From a virus: a DNA stretch of 22,553 nt. Positions 7,663-13,687 of the stretch are shown here, in pieces (position 1 is the first letter of the stretch; every line of letters starts with the position of its first letter). A model generated the notes under the pieces. It saw only the letters and a list, made by a program, of their open reading frames with translations. It had not been told where the DNA came from and ran no database searches. The DNA lies in IMG/VR virus record IMGVR_UViG_3300037585_003458, positions 1 through 22,553 of that record; one strand, 5' to 3'. Made by a program: the position numbers and the translations under genes.

Positions 7663-9102
7663 ATGGCAGTAACAGGCGCAGACCAGCCAAGAGCTGGTGC
7701 GGTTCAGCAAGTATTAGCTGACAATTATTTAGACTTCTCAGGTGGTTGGGCTCAACAATACCTACCAGACCTAATGGAGAAAGAAGCTGAGGTTTTCGGA
7801 AAGAGAACTATTTCAGGATTTTTATCTCAAGTAGGTGCTGAAGAAGCAATGGCTGCTGATCAAGTTGTTTGGTCAGAGCAAGGTAGATTACACTTATCGT
7901 ACAAAGGGAAAGTTGATACCGCAACAGCGAGTACAATAGAAATAGAAGACGATATCGATGGAAAAGACGTTGGTACTGATCACGGTGTTAGAGTTGGTGA
8001 TACTATTATAGTAGCATCTGCAACGTTAACTAAAAAGTGTTATGTATCAGCAATTGATGTTAATAGTGCTGGTGCACAGCAGGCAACTCGCACAGGAATT
8101 ATTACAGCTATACCTTACGGTGGAGCACACTTGAGTAACCTTTCTTTTGGAGATGACAACCCAGTTACCATTATGGTTTATGGTTCTGAATACAGTAAAG
8201 GTACTGAAGGTAGAGCTGGTGCTAACAAGCCTTCTTTCACTAGATTTACTAATAAGCCTATTATCCTTAAAGATAAGTACGAGATCTCTGGATCTGACGC
8301 TTCTCAAATTGGTTGGGTTGAAGTTTCGGGTGAAGAAGGACAGAATGGCTACTTGTGGTACTTGAAAGCTTCAGGTGATACTAAATCTCGTTTCTCAGAT
8401 TACTGTGAAATGTCTTTAGTTGAGGCTGAAAAAGCAGCTGATGCTTCTACTATACTAGGTGGAGCTAATGATTTGGTAGGTACTGAAGGTTTATTCGCAG
8501 CTTTAGAAGCTAGAGGTAATACTTCTACTGGTATCTCTGGCGTTAATGCAGCAACTGACTTGGCTGAATTTGATGCTTTATTAGCAGAGTTCGACAAGCA
8601 AGGTGCTATTGAAGAGAACATGATGTTCATTAACAGAGCTACTGCTCTTGCTATGGATGACATGCTTGCTTCTATGAATTCTTACGGAGCTGGTGGTACT
8701 TCTTACGGAGTATTCGACAACGACGAAGATATGGCTTTAAATTTAGGTTTCTCTGGTTTCAGAAGAGGTTCTTACGACTTCTACAAATCTGACTGGAAGT
8801 ACTTAAACGACTTAGCTACTCGTGGTGGTATTAACGCTAGAAACGTAGCAGGCGCTATTCGCGGTGTTGTTGTTCCAGCTGGTGTATCATCTGTTTACGA
8901 TGAAAACTTAGGTAAGAATCTTAAACGTCCGTTCTTACACGTACGTTATAGAGCTTCTCAAACTGAGTCTCGTAAAATGAAAACTTGGACTACTGGTTCT
9001 GTTGGAGCGGTTACATCGGATTTAGATGCGATGGAAATGCACTTCTTATCAGAAAGATGTTTAGTGGTACAAGGGGCTAACAACTTCTGCTTATTAAACT
9101 AA
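7663..9102 (+). CDS. Major capsid protein
   Basis: The 479-residue product follows the scaffold and is followed at once by a strong terminator, as expected for the most abundant virion protein. The N-terminus (DNYLDFSGGWAQQYLPDLME, then EAEVFGKRTISGFLSQ) and the C-terminus (DAMEMHFLSERCLVVQGANN) look like a capsid family common in uncultured marine phages, as I recall it. Long tailed-phage capsid proteins share the HK97 fold. A beta-rich stretch at about 83-175 could be an extended loop or an added surface domain. No cleavable N-terminal delta domain or protease gene is seen, consistent with a separate scaffold. Codons look smooth and highly biased toward A/T-ending forms (GCT, GGT, TCT), which fits high expression. 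The gene starts 22 bases after the scaffold stop. Confidence 0.88.
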   Translation: MAVTGADQPRAGAVQQVLADNYLDFSGGWAQQYLPDLMEKEAEVFGKRTISGFLSQVGAEEAMAADQVVWSEQGRLHLSYKGKVDTATASTIEIEDDIDGKDVGTDHGVRVGDTIIVASATLTKKCYVSAIDVNSAGAQQATRTGIITAIPYGGAHLSNLSFGDDNPVTIMVYGSEYSKGTEGRAGANKPSFTRFTNKPIILKDKYEISGSDASQIGWVEVSGEEGQNGYLWYLKASGDTKSRFSDYCEMSLVEAEKAADASTILGGANDLVGTEGLFAALEARGNTSTGISGVNAATDLAEFDALLAEFDKQGAIEENMMFINRATALAMDDMLASMNSYGAGGTSYGVFDNDEDMALNLGFSGFRRGSYDFYKSDWKYLNDLATRGGINARNVAGAIRGVVVPAGVSSVYDENLGKNLKRPFLHVRYRASQTESRKMKTWTTGSVGAVTSDLDAMEMHFLSERCLVVQGANNFCLLN

Positions 9103-9112
9103 GCAATATATA

Positions 9113-9144
9113 GATCGAGGCTTCGGCCTCGGTCTTATTTTTTT
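9113..9144 (+). terminator. Intrinsic terminator after the major capsid gene
   Basis: A 9-bp stem (9113-9121 with 9126-9134, one G-U pair) closes on a TTCG tetraloop (9122-9125) and runs straight into a T-rich tract (9135-9144). This is a textbook rho-independent terminator, placed 10 bases after the capsid stop codon. It would end or attenuate the capsid transcript. Confidence 0.93.
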
Positions 9145-9164
9145 AATTTTTATTATATTATATT
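9141..9164 (+). promoter_or_regulatory. AT-only leader before the post-capsid gene
   Basis: Directly after the terminator there are 24 A/T-only bases ending in ATT-ATG, closely similar to the leader at 6447-6470. With the terminator just upstream, a promoter for the following gene would have to overlap the terminator or lie inside the capsid gene, unless readthrough supplies the message. Confidence 0.35.
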
Positions 9165-10010
9165 ATGGCTAAAAAGCAAACAAAGAAAGCTGCAGTAAAA
9201 GAAACTGTAGTCGAGCAAGAGGTGGTTGAAGTAATGGAGCAACCAATTATTGAAGTACCTGAGGTAGAAGTGATGGAAAGACCTACTCAAAATAAGTGGG
9301 AAGTTAAGGATAGAGTTTATCACTTAAAAGGTAAAACACCTTTATCTAGTCTCATAAAGGGTAGTAACATTTACTACTTTGACGAGGAGAAGGGTTACGA
9401 AAGAGAGTTGAAATACTGTTCTAATCAAAGAACATGTTTCGTAGATGAGATGGTTGGTGACCAAAGATTAGAGCATATTATTTTTAGAAACGGAACTTTA
9501 GTAGTTCCTAAAAATAAAACCGTTCTACAGAAGTTACTATCATTATACCATCCAATGAAAGATGTTATATATGAAGAGGACAAACCCATAGTTCAAGCAG
9601 CTAATGAAGTAGCTTGGATCGAACTAGAGATTGAAGCTTTAAATGCTGCTCAAAATCTAGACATCGACATGGCTGAAGCCGTAATGCGCGTAGAACTTGG
9701 TTCTAAGGTATCAGAGATGAGTTCTAAGGAACTTAAAAGAGATTTATTATTATACGCTAAAAGAAACCCTGGTTTGTTCTTAGAGTTAGTTAATGACGAT
9801 AATGTACAACTAAGGAATTTTGGTATTAGAGCAACTGAACTAAACATTATAAAGTTATCATCAGATCAAAGACACTTTATGTGGGGATCTAACGATAGAA
9901 AACTTATGACAGTTCCGTTTGACGAACACCCATACTCCGCACTTGCACAGTGGTTTAAAACTGACGAAGGCATGGAAGTATACACTAATATTGAGAAGCG
10001 GTTATCATAA
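9165..10010 (+). CDS. Conserved phage protein of unknown function, post-capsid
   Basis: The 281-residue protein begins with a low-complexity Lys/Glu/Val-rich segment (about 1-42, with repeated VVE and EVE motifs). A compact domain follows: NKWEVKDRVYHLKGKTPLSS, then YYFDEEKGYERELKYC, and KTVLQKLLSLYHP. A helical half comes next (about 145-240) with GSKVSEMSSKELKRDLLLYA and LFLELVNDDNVQLRNFGIRA. The end, MTVPFDEHPYSALAQWFKTD, appears well conserved in related marine phages from memory. I know of no assigned role. Its position between the capsid gene and a virion-protein cassette suggests a head or neck component. There is no signal peptide or membrane segment. The 3' end is built into a weak hairpin. 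Confidence 0.75.
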   Translation: MAKKQTKKAAVKETVVEQEVVEVMEQPIIEVPEVEVMERPTQNKWEVKDRVYHLKGKTPLSSLIKGSNIYYFDEEKGYERELKYCSNQRTCFVDEMVGDQRLEHIIFRNGTLVVPKNKTVLQKLLSLYHPMKDVIYEEDKPIVQAANEVAWIELEIEALNAAQNLDIDMAEAVMRVELGSKVSEMSSKELKRDLLLYAKRNPGLFLELVNDDNVQLRNFGIRATELNIIKLSSDQRHFMWGSNDRKLMTVPFDEHPYSALAQWFKTDEGMEVYTNIEKRLS

Positions 10011-10020
10011 CCGTTTTCTT
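9998..10020 (+). terminator. Weak terminator-like hairpin overlapping the stop codon
   Basis: Bases 9998-10004 pair with 10008-10014 (7 bp including one G-U, loop TCA), followed by the T-rich run TTTCTT. The TAA stop of the 9165-10010 gene lies within the hairpin. The stem is short and the T-run is interrupted, so termination would be partial. Confidence 0.45.
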
Positions 10021-10101
10021 TCCAATTAATATCACGAAACCCTAACCCTTAAACTTTAAACCTTAATTCACAAACAATTATTAATTATTTAAAAAAGACA
10101 A
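10021..10101 (+). promoter_or_regulatory. Intergenic region likely carrying the promoter of the paralogue cassette
   Basis: This is one of the two largest gene-free stretches in the window. It contains a C/A/T-only run at 10037-10070 with imperfect iterations of CCCTAA and CCTTAA, including TTAAACTTTAAA at 10049-10060, shared with the capsid leader. An A/T-rich run leads into the ATG at 10102. No clear bacterial -10/-35 or Bacteroidota TAnnTTTG box can be read. Its position between a hairpin and a discrete cassette makes a promoter likely, but the exact element is not identified. Confidence 0.3.
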
Positions 10102-10404
10102 ATGAAAAAAGAAACGTATTTGTTATTTCAAAAAACAAACGCAAAAACCCACATGGTACCAGCTTCTAACTTTTTAGGAGTAGACGCCCATTCTGACACT
10201 TCGACTCTTGAAGTTAGTTTTCTAAAAGAAACTGGAGCGCTTGACGCTGCAAGAATTACTTTAGGGTTTGTTGGAGACATAAAAGATGCTTGCGAGGCTT
10301 TAGCTGGTGCTATGGCTGGTCAAAACAGAGGTTTAATAACGGTAGCCAATGATTTGACTGGGGAATATTTATATCCGTTTAACGTTGTAGACAATATAGA
10401 ATAA
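10102..10404 (+). CDS. Small virion-type protein, paralogue 1 of 3
   Basis: The 100-residue protein starts KKETYLLFQKTNAKTHMVPA and ends ITVANDLTGEYLYPFNVVDN. It shares its overall plan with the next two genes. An opening beta strand (YLLF, YLYF, FLYF) is followed by a P-x-S or P-x-x-x segment (VPASNFLG). A central strand precedes a helix (DIKDACEALAGAMAGQN), and then comes a hydrophobic strand before an aspartate (GLITVANDL, compare PFVVAADL and GFIVVADR). I do not recognise the family by name. Size, copy number, cassette position after the capsid genes and lack of membrane or enzyme motifs suggest a head decoration or other minor virion protein. It would be translated from the region after the hairpin at 9998-10020. 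Confidence 0.7.
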   Translation: MKKETYLLFQKTNAKTHMVPASNFLGVDAHSDTSTLEVSFLKETGALDAARITLGFVGDIKDACEALAGAMAGQNRGLITVANDLTGEYLYPFNVVDNIE

Positions 10405-10736
10405 TGGAAAAGTACTTATATTTTACATCAACAACAGGTGATATTAATGCCACTCAAGAGGTAGCTTTATATCCAACCTCAGCACTTAGAGCTTTTGAAA
10501 CTCAAAGCGCTACTGAAACTAATATATATGTAGCACCAAGAGATGGGAGTGGAGAAACTGAAGATGTTATAAGATTGACTCACGCTGATGGAGCCCATAA
10601 AAGTGTTATGTACAGCTTAGTTCAATTAATTAATGCTGATAAGAATAAGTCACCATTCGTGGTGGCTGCTGACTTAAAGAACGGGGTGTTTAACATAGAA
10701 GGTGTTACTAGTGTGGCCATTACTTCTGCAGATTAA
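10404..10736 (+). CDS. Small virion-type protein, paralogue 2 of 3
   Basis: The 110-residue protein overlaps the preceding stop (TAATG) and so is coupled to paralogue 1. It opens with EKYLYFTSTTGDIN and has ALYPTSALRAF, which aligns with VPASNFLG of paralogue 1 and AVYPFSVTKTRV of paralogue 3. The middle reads EDVIRLTHADGAHKSVMYSL, against YDHITFTHSDDNGVALRKIS in paralogue 3. The last part, SPFVVAADLKNGVFNIEG, corresponds to GFIVVADRYNDIVAPELL. The second and third paralogues are clearly closer to each other than to the first. Function is unknown; a repeated small structural protein is most likely. Confidence 0.72.
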   Translation: MEKYLYFTSTTGDINATQEVALYPTSALRAFETQSATETNIYVAPRDGSGETEDVIRLTHADGAHKSVMYSLVQLINADKNKSPFVVAADLKNGVFNIEGVTSVAITSAD

Positions 10737-10741
10737 TTATT

Positions 10742-11392
10742 ATGAAGACAAATTTTTTATACTTTAAAGAAAAAGGCTATCAGCAATTTACGGCTACTGC
10801 TGCTCAAACTACTTTCGCGATAAACGGTGATAACGAGTGGGATTCTGACGTAGCAGCTGATACAGAGGTTAAAGTTTCAGTGACTTTTCTAGAAGCTCAA
10901 GCAGCTAAAGTGGGTAGTCATTATAGTGGTGGTTCGGTGGATGCTGGTGAGACAGTTGTAGTTCATGCTGATGGTAAAGCGCTTTCTGGAAGCAATATTG
11001 TAATTGATAATATCAGTGATACAACTTACGGTATTACTTTATCTGCTGGTGATATAGTGACTATAGAGAGAATACCTATTCCTTTGAAGCACGAAGCTTG
11101 CCTTAGAGCAGATAGGTTTCTCGCTGTATACCCTTTCTCTGTAACGAAAACTAGAGTAAGCTTTAAATCTGCTGAAGGAACTAATGGGACTTATGATCAT
11201 ATAACTTTCACTCACAGTGATGATAATGGAGTTGCTTTAAGAAAAATAAGTAATTATTTTGCTGAAGTAATGTCTGGTCAAGCTGCTAATAAAGACGGGT
11301 TTATAGTCGTAGCTGATAGATACAACGATATAGTTGCTCCAGAGCTTTTAGGTATTGGGATAACTAAAATGCAGGTTCTTGTCCAAGACTAA
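10742..11392 (+). CDS. Paralogue 3 of 3 with inserted fibre-like beta domain
   Basis: The 216-residue protein opens with NFLYFKEKGY, like its two neighbours. It then carries about 100 extra residues (about 15-112) before returning to the shared fold (AVYPFSVTKTRVSFKSAEG to the end). The insert begins QQFTATAAQTTFAI and ends DTTYGITLSAGDIVTIERI. This matches the common phage beta module in which F-x-A-T-A-x-Q-T-x-F leads to a loop and then to a L-SAGD-V-I strand, found in fibre and decoration proteins. In the middle are DAGETVVVHADGKALSGSN and IVIDNIS. The result looks like a capsid- or neck-bound base with a displayed extra domain. It lies 5 bases after paralogue 2, with ATT-ATG at the start, and is followed by a strong terminator. 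Confidence 0.72.
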   Translation: MKTNFLYFKEKGYQQFTATAAQTTFAINGDNEWDSDVAADTEVKVSVTFLEAQAAKVGSHYSGGSVDAGETVVVHADGKALSGSNIVIDNISDTTYGITLSAGDIVTIERIPIPLKHEACLRADRFLAVYPFSVTKTRVSFKSAEGTNGTYDHITFTHSDDNGVALRKISNYFAEVMSGQAANKDGFIVVADRYNDIVAPELLGIGITKMQVLVQD

Positions 11393-11412
11393 CGCTAATT
11401 AACTTAATGCTA

Positions 11413-11443
11413 ATAGCCATCCTTTCGGGTGGCTATTTTTTTT
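11413..11443 (+). terminator. Intrinsic terminator closing the paralogue cassette
   Basis: A 10-bp stem (11413-11422 with 11427-11436, one G-U pair) with a TTTC loop (11423-11426) is followed by an unbroken T-run to 11443. It lies 20 bases after the third paralogue and would end that transcript. Confidence 0.93.
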
Positions 11444-11500
11444 ACCCTATACTAACTCCTCGCTTTAATATGTAACTATAATATTGTAAAATAGAATGCA
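11444..11500 (+). promoter_or_regulatory. Promoter candidate region for the neck/tail genes
   Basis: These 57 bases separate a strong terminator from the next gene, so new transcription is expected to begin here unless readthrough serves the tail genes. The stretch ACTATAATATTGTAAAATAG at 11475-11494 contains TATAAT and the near-match TAATATTG to the Bacteroidota -7 box TAnnTTTG. No convincing upstream -33/-35 partner is seen, so the exact site is uncertain. Confidence 0.35.
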
Positions 11501-11674
11501 ATGAAATCAAGAGGACTAGGAGATTCAATAGAGAAATTCACAAGGTTTACAGGTGTAAAAACATTAGTTGATGTAGTCACTAAGGAAAAGGACTGTGGAT
11601 GTAATAAAAGGAAGAATTGGTTGAATAAACAATTCCCTTATAAATTAAAAGAAGATGGCAGTAAGCATAGATAA
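11501..11674 (+). CDS. Short Cys-containing conserved phage protein
   Basis: This is a 57-residue gene. It reads MKSRGLGDSIEKFTRFTGVK, then a helix-like middle, then DCGCNKRKNWLNKQFPYK and a short tail. The G-L-G-D start, the C-G-C pair followed by basic residues, and L-N-K-x-F-P-Y are features I recall from short proteins that recur next to tail or neck genes in Bacteroidota and marine phages. Their function is unknown to me. CGC could bind a metal or form a disulfide, but with only two cysteines a metal site would need another chain. It overlaps the next gene by 20 bases (11655-11674), so the two are tightly linked in translation. The motif pattern makes it a real gene despite its size. Confidence 0.72.
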   Translation: MKSRGLGDSIEKFTRFTGVKTLVDVVTKEKDCGCNKRKNWLNKQFPYKLKEDGSKHR

Positions 11675-12785
11675 CGTTTACCAGAAAGTTTTAGCTTTAG
11701 CTAATAAGGAACAGAGAGGTTATATAACCCCTCAGGAGTTTAACCTATTAGCTGATAAAGCTCAGAACGATATTTTCGAAATGTACTTTCACGAGTATAA
11801 GACATCACTGTTAAGCCCGGGTAATCAGAGTAAGACAGCTGGCGATATAGATATGCTTCGTGAAAAGATCTCTATACATAGGGTTGTAGGTGGCTCTATA
11901 GCTATTGATGGTACTTTAGCAGGGGGTAGTGGTATTCATTGGTTAGAGAGTGTGTACAAAGCCTCTACAGATGCGACTCGAACTCTTACTTTTACACCTC
12001 ACGGCGGAAGTGGTATAGCCTCTTCTCCATCAGCTTCTACAGATGTTACTCAACTTCGGTTAAGAGGAAGTTATCCTGCTGGTTATGGTAATGATGCTAT
12101 TACTACTTGGACTGTATACCTGTATCACAATGATGTAACCGTTCATAGTAACATCGCCACAAATGTGGACCATGGTGTCGTTTTATCAGTGAATCCTGGT
12201 GCAACTGCTGCTGCAGTGGCAGGCGTTATAACTAACACTATAAATAACACTTCACCATTCCATACAGCCACGCTCAACACTACAACTAACGAAATAACTA
12301 TTACTTATAAATCAGAGTTTCCCTCTACGTTGTCCGCAGAGGATTGCCACAACTGGGTGGGATCAGACCCTACTGTGACTATATCTACAACAGATGCTGA
12401 AACTATGGCTGTCTACGAAGAAGTCGATAGAGACGACTGGATATATGTAACTGGTACTTCAAAGCTTAAACCATCGTCAAGTAGGCCTGTATACTACAGG
12501 AAAACCCCAGAATCAGTTGGGCTTTACCCAACGCCTAGCACTACGATATCTTGTGACTATATAGAAAAGCCCACTAAACCAAAGTGGACATATGTTGTAA
12601 TAAACGACAAAGCATTGTATAATGCTGGTGCAAGTGATAAACAAGATTTTGAATTGCATGCCTCTGAAGAAAGCACATTGACAAATAAAATACTTGAGTT
12701 AGCTGGTATTGTTATAAACAAGCCTGGTCTATCTGAAGTTATACTTAGAAACGAAGCCATTAAGGAGGCAAACGAAAATAAATAA
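11655..12785 (+). CDS. Head-tail adaptor/neck protein with beta-rich insertion
   Basis: The 376-residue protein has an N-terminal helical domain (about 1-75) with SIDNVYQKVLALANKEQRGY followed by ITPQEFNLLADKAQNDIFEM. It has a C-terminal part (about 255-376) with SSRPVYYRKTPESVGLYP, then KPTKPKWTYVVINDKALYN and DFELHASEESTLTNKILELA. I recall these two parts as nearly contiguous in a family common in marine phages, placed just before a gp11-like protein. Between them, at about 82-248, lies a Gly/Ser/Thr-rich beta region. It includes TAAAVAGVITNTINNTSPF and NTTTNEITITYKSEFPS, like a module found in tail and fibre proteins. The likely role is a neck ring between portal and nozzle. The call depends on context and remembered similarity. 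Confidence 0.65.
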   Translation: MAVSIDNVYQKVLALANKEQRGYITPQEFNLLADKAQNDIFEMYFHEYKTSLLSPGNQSKTAGDIDMLREKISIHRVVGGSIAIDGTLAGGSGIHWLESVYKASTDATRTLTFTPHGGSGIASSPSASTDVTQLRLRGSYPAGYGNDAITTWTVYLYHNDVTVHSNIATNVDHGVVLSVNPGATAAAVAGVITNTINNTSPFHTATLNTTTNEITITYKSEFPSTLSAEDCHNWVGSDPTVTISTTDAETMAVYEEVDRDDWIYVTGTSKLKPSSSRPVYYRKTPESVGLYPTPSTTISCDYIEKPTKPKWTYVVINDKALYNAGASDKQDFELHASEESTLTNKILELAGIVINKPGLSEVILRNEAIKEANENK

Positions 12786-12787
12786 TT

Positions 12788-13681
12788 ATGGGGTTATTAG
12801 ATAATACTACACAAGAATCTTATTACGGTGGTACGGATAAAGGTAATTACCAATTCGTATCGCTAGATGATATTATAAGTTCCTTTATGGTTGTATACGT
12901 AGGTGAGAATAAAATACTATCTAAAATTAGTAGAACTGATGTACAATTTCATGGGATGAGAGCTATTCAAGAATTATCGTACGATGTTCTACGTTCTCAC
13001 AAAGCTTTTGAACAGGAGGTTCCTTCTACTTTGGTTATGCCTTTACCACAGGATTATGTTAACTACACTAAGATAGTTAGGATAGATTCTAAGGGTATTG
13101 AGAAACCTTTATATCCTACTGGTAAAACTTCAAACCCATTTCCTATAAAACAAAGTGGGGATAATTATGTCTTTGATGGTGATAGTTTAAACAGTCAAAG
13201 TGATGCTACAGCTTCAGACCCTCACACATCAGACACTCGTAGTAGATTCGGTACTATAGAAGCTAACAATATAGATTATGACTACGATGATGGAGGTTTG
13301 ATTGATGAGCATTTCCAAGGTCGTAGATATGGATTAGACCCTCAACACGCTCAGGTAAACGGTACTTTCTACATAGACAACTCAACTGGGTATATTCACT
13401 TTGGATCTGACTTAGCTGGGGAAACTATAATATTAAAATATATCAGTGATGGTCTAGGTACTGATACTGAGATGGTGGTTCACAAATTCTGTGAGGAAGC
13501 TATATATAAACATATCATGTACGGTTTAGTATCTGGAAGATCTAATATGCCTGAGTATGTGGTACAAAGATTTAAGAAAGAAAAGTTTGCAGAAACTAGG
13601 AAAGCTAAGATTAGACTTTCGAATATTAAAATGGAGGAGTTCACTCAAGTATTGAGAGGTCTTGGTAAACCAATTAAGTAG
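12788..13681 (+). CDS. Tail tube/adaptor protein, T7 gp11-like position
   Basis: The 297-residue protein comes two bases after the neck gene and just before the nozzle-type gene, the place of T7 gp11 (tail adaptor). Residues about 20-115 carry a helix-rich segment (FVSLDDIISSFMVVYVGENK, then MRAIQELSYDVLRSHKAFEQ) and a strand pair (STLVMPLPQDYVNYTKIVRI). A variable Asp/Ser-rich loop lies at about 125-205. The end has VHKFCEEAIYKHIMYGLVSG and a basic helix before IRLSNIKMEEFTQVLRGLGK. A similar C-terminal basic helix plus R-G-x-x-K-x-I-K is present in adaptor proteins of crAss-like and marine podoviruses as I recall them. It probably forms a dodecameric ring under the portal. Confidence 0.7.
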   Translation: MGLLDNTTQESYYGGTDKGNYQFVSLDDIISSFMVVYVGENKILSKISRTDVQFHGMRAIQELSYDVLRSHKAFEQEVPSTLVMPLPQDYVNYTKIVRIDSKGIEKPLYPTGKTSNPFPIKQSGDNYVFDGDSLNSQSDATASDPHTSDTRSRFGTIEANNIDYDYDDGGLIDEHFQGRRYGLDPQHAQVNGTFYIDNSTGYIHFGSDLAGETIILKYISDGLGTDTEMVVHKFCEEAIYKHIMYGLVSGRSNMPEYVVQRFKKEKFAETRKAKIRLSNIKMEEFTQVLRGLGKPIK

Positions 13682-13687
13682 TAGTTT

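Noticed and set aside
10037-10070. CCCTAA-like tract resembling a telomere repeat
   Set aside because: Only two or three imperfect units occur in an intergenic region of an AT-rich phage. It is too short and too irregular for a telomere or terminal repeat.
12557-13681. AAGGAGG at about 12762-12768 as a Shine-Dalgarno site for the gene at 12788
   Set aside because: The spacing to the ATG is about 19 bases, far too long, and the motif encodes Lys-Glu-Ala inside the upstream gene. The start has the ATT-ATG context seen elsewhere.
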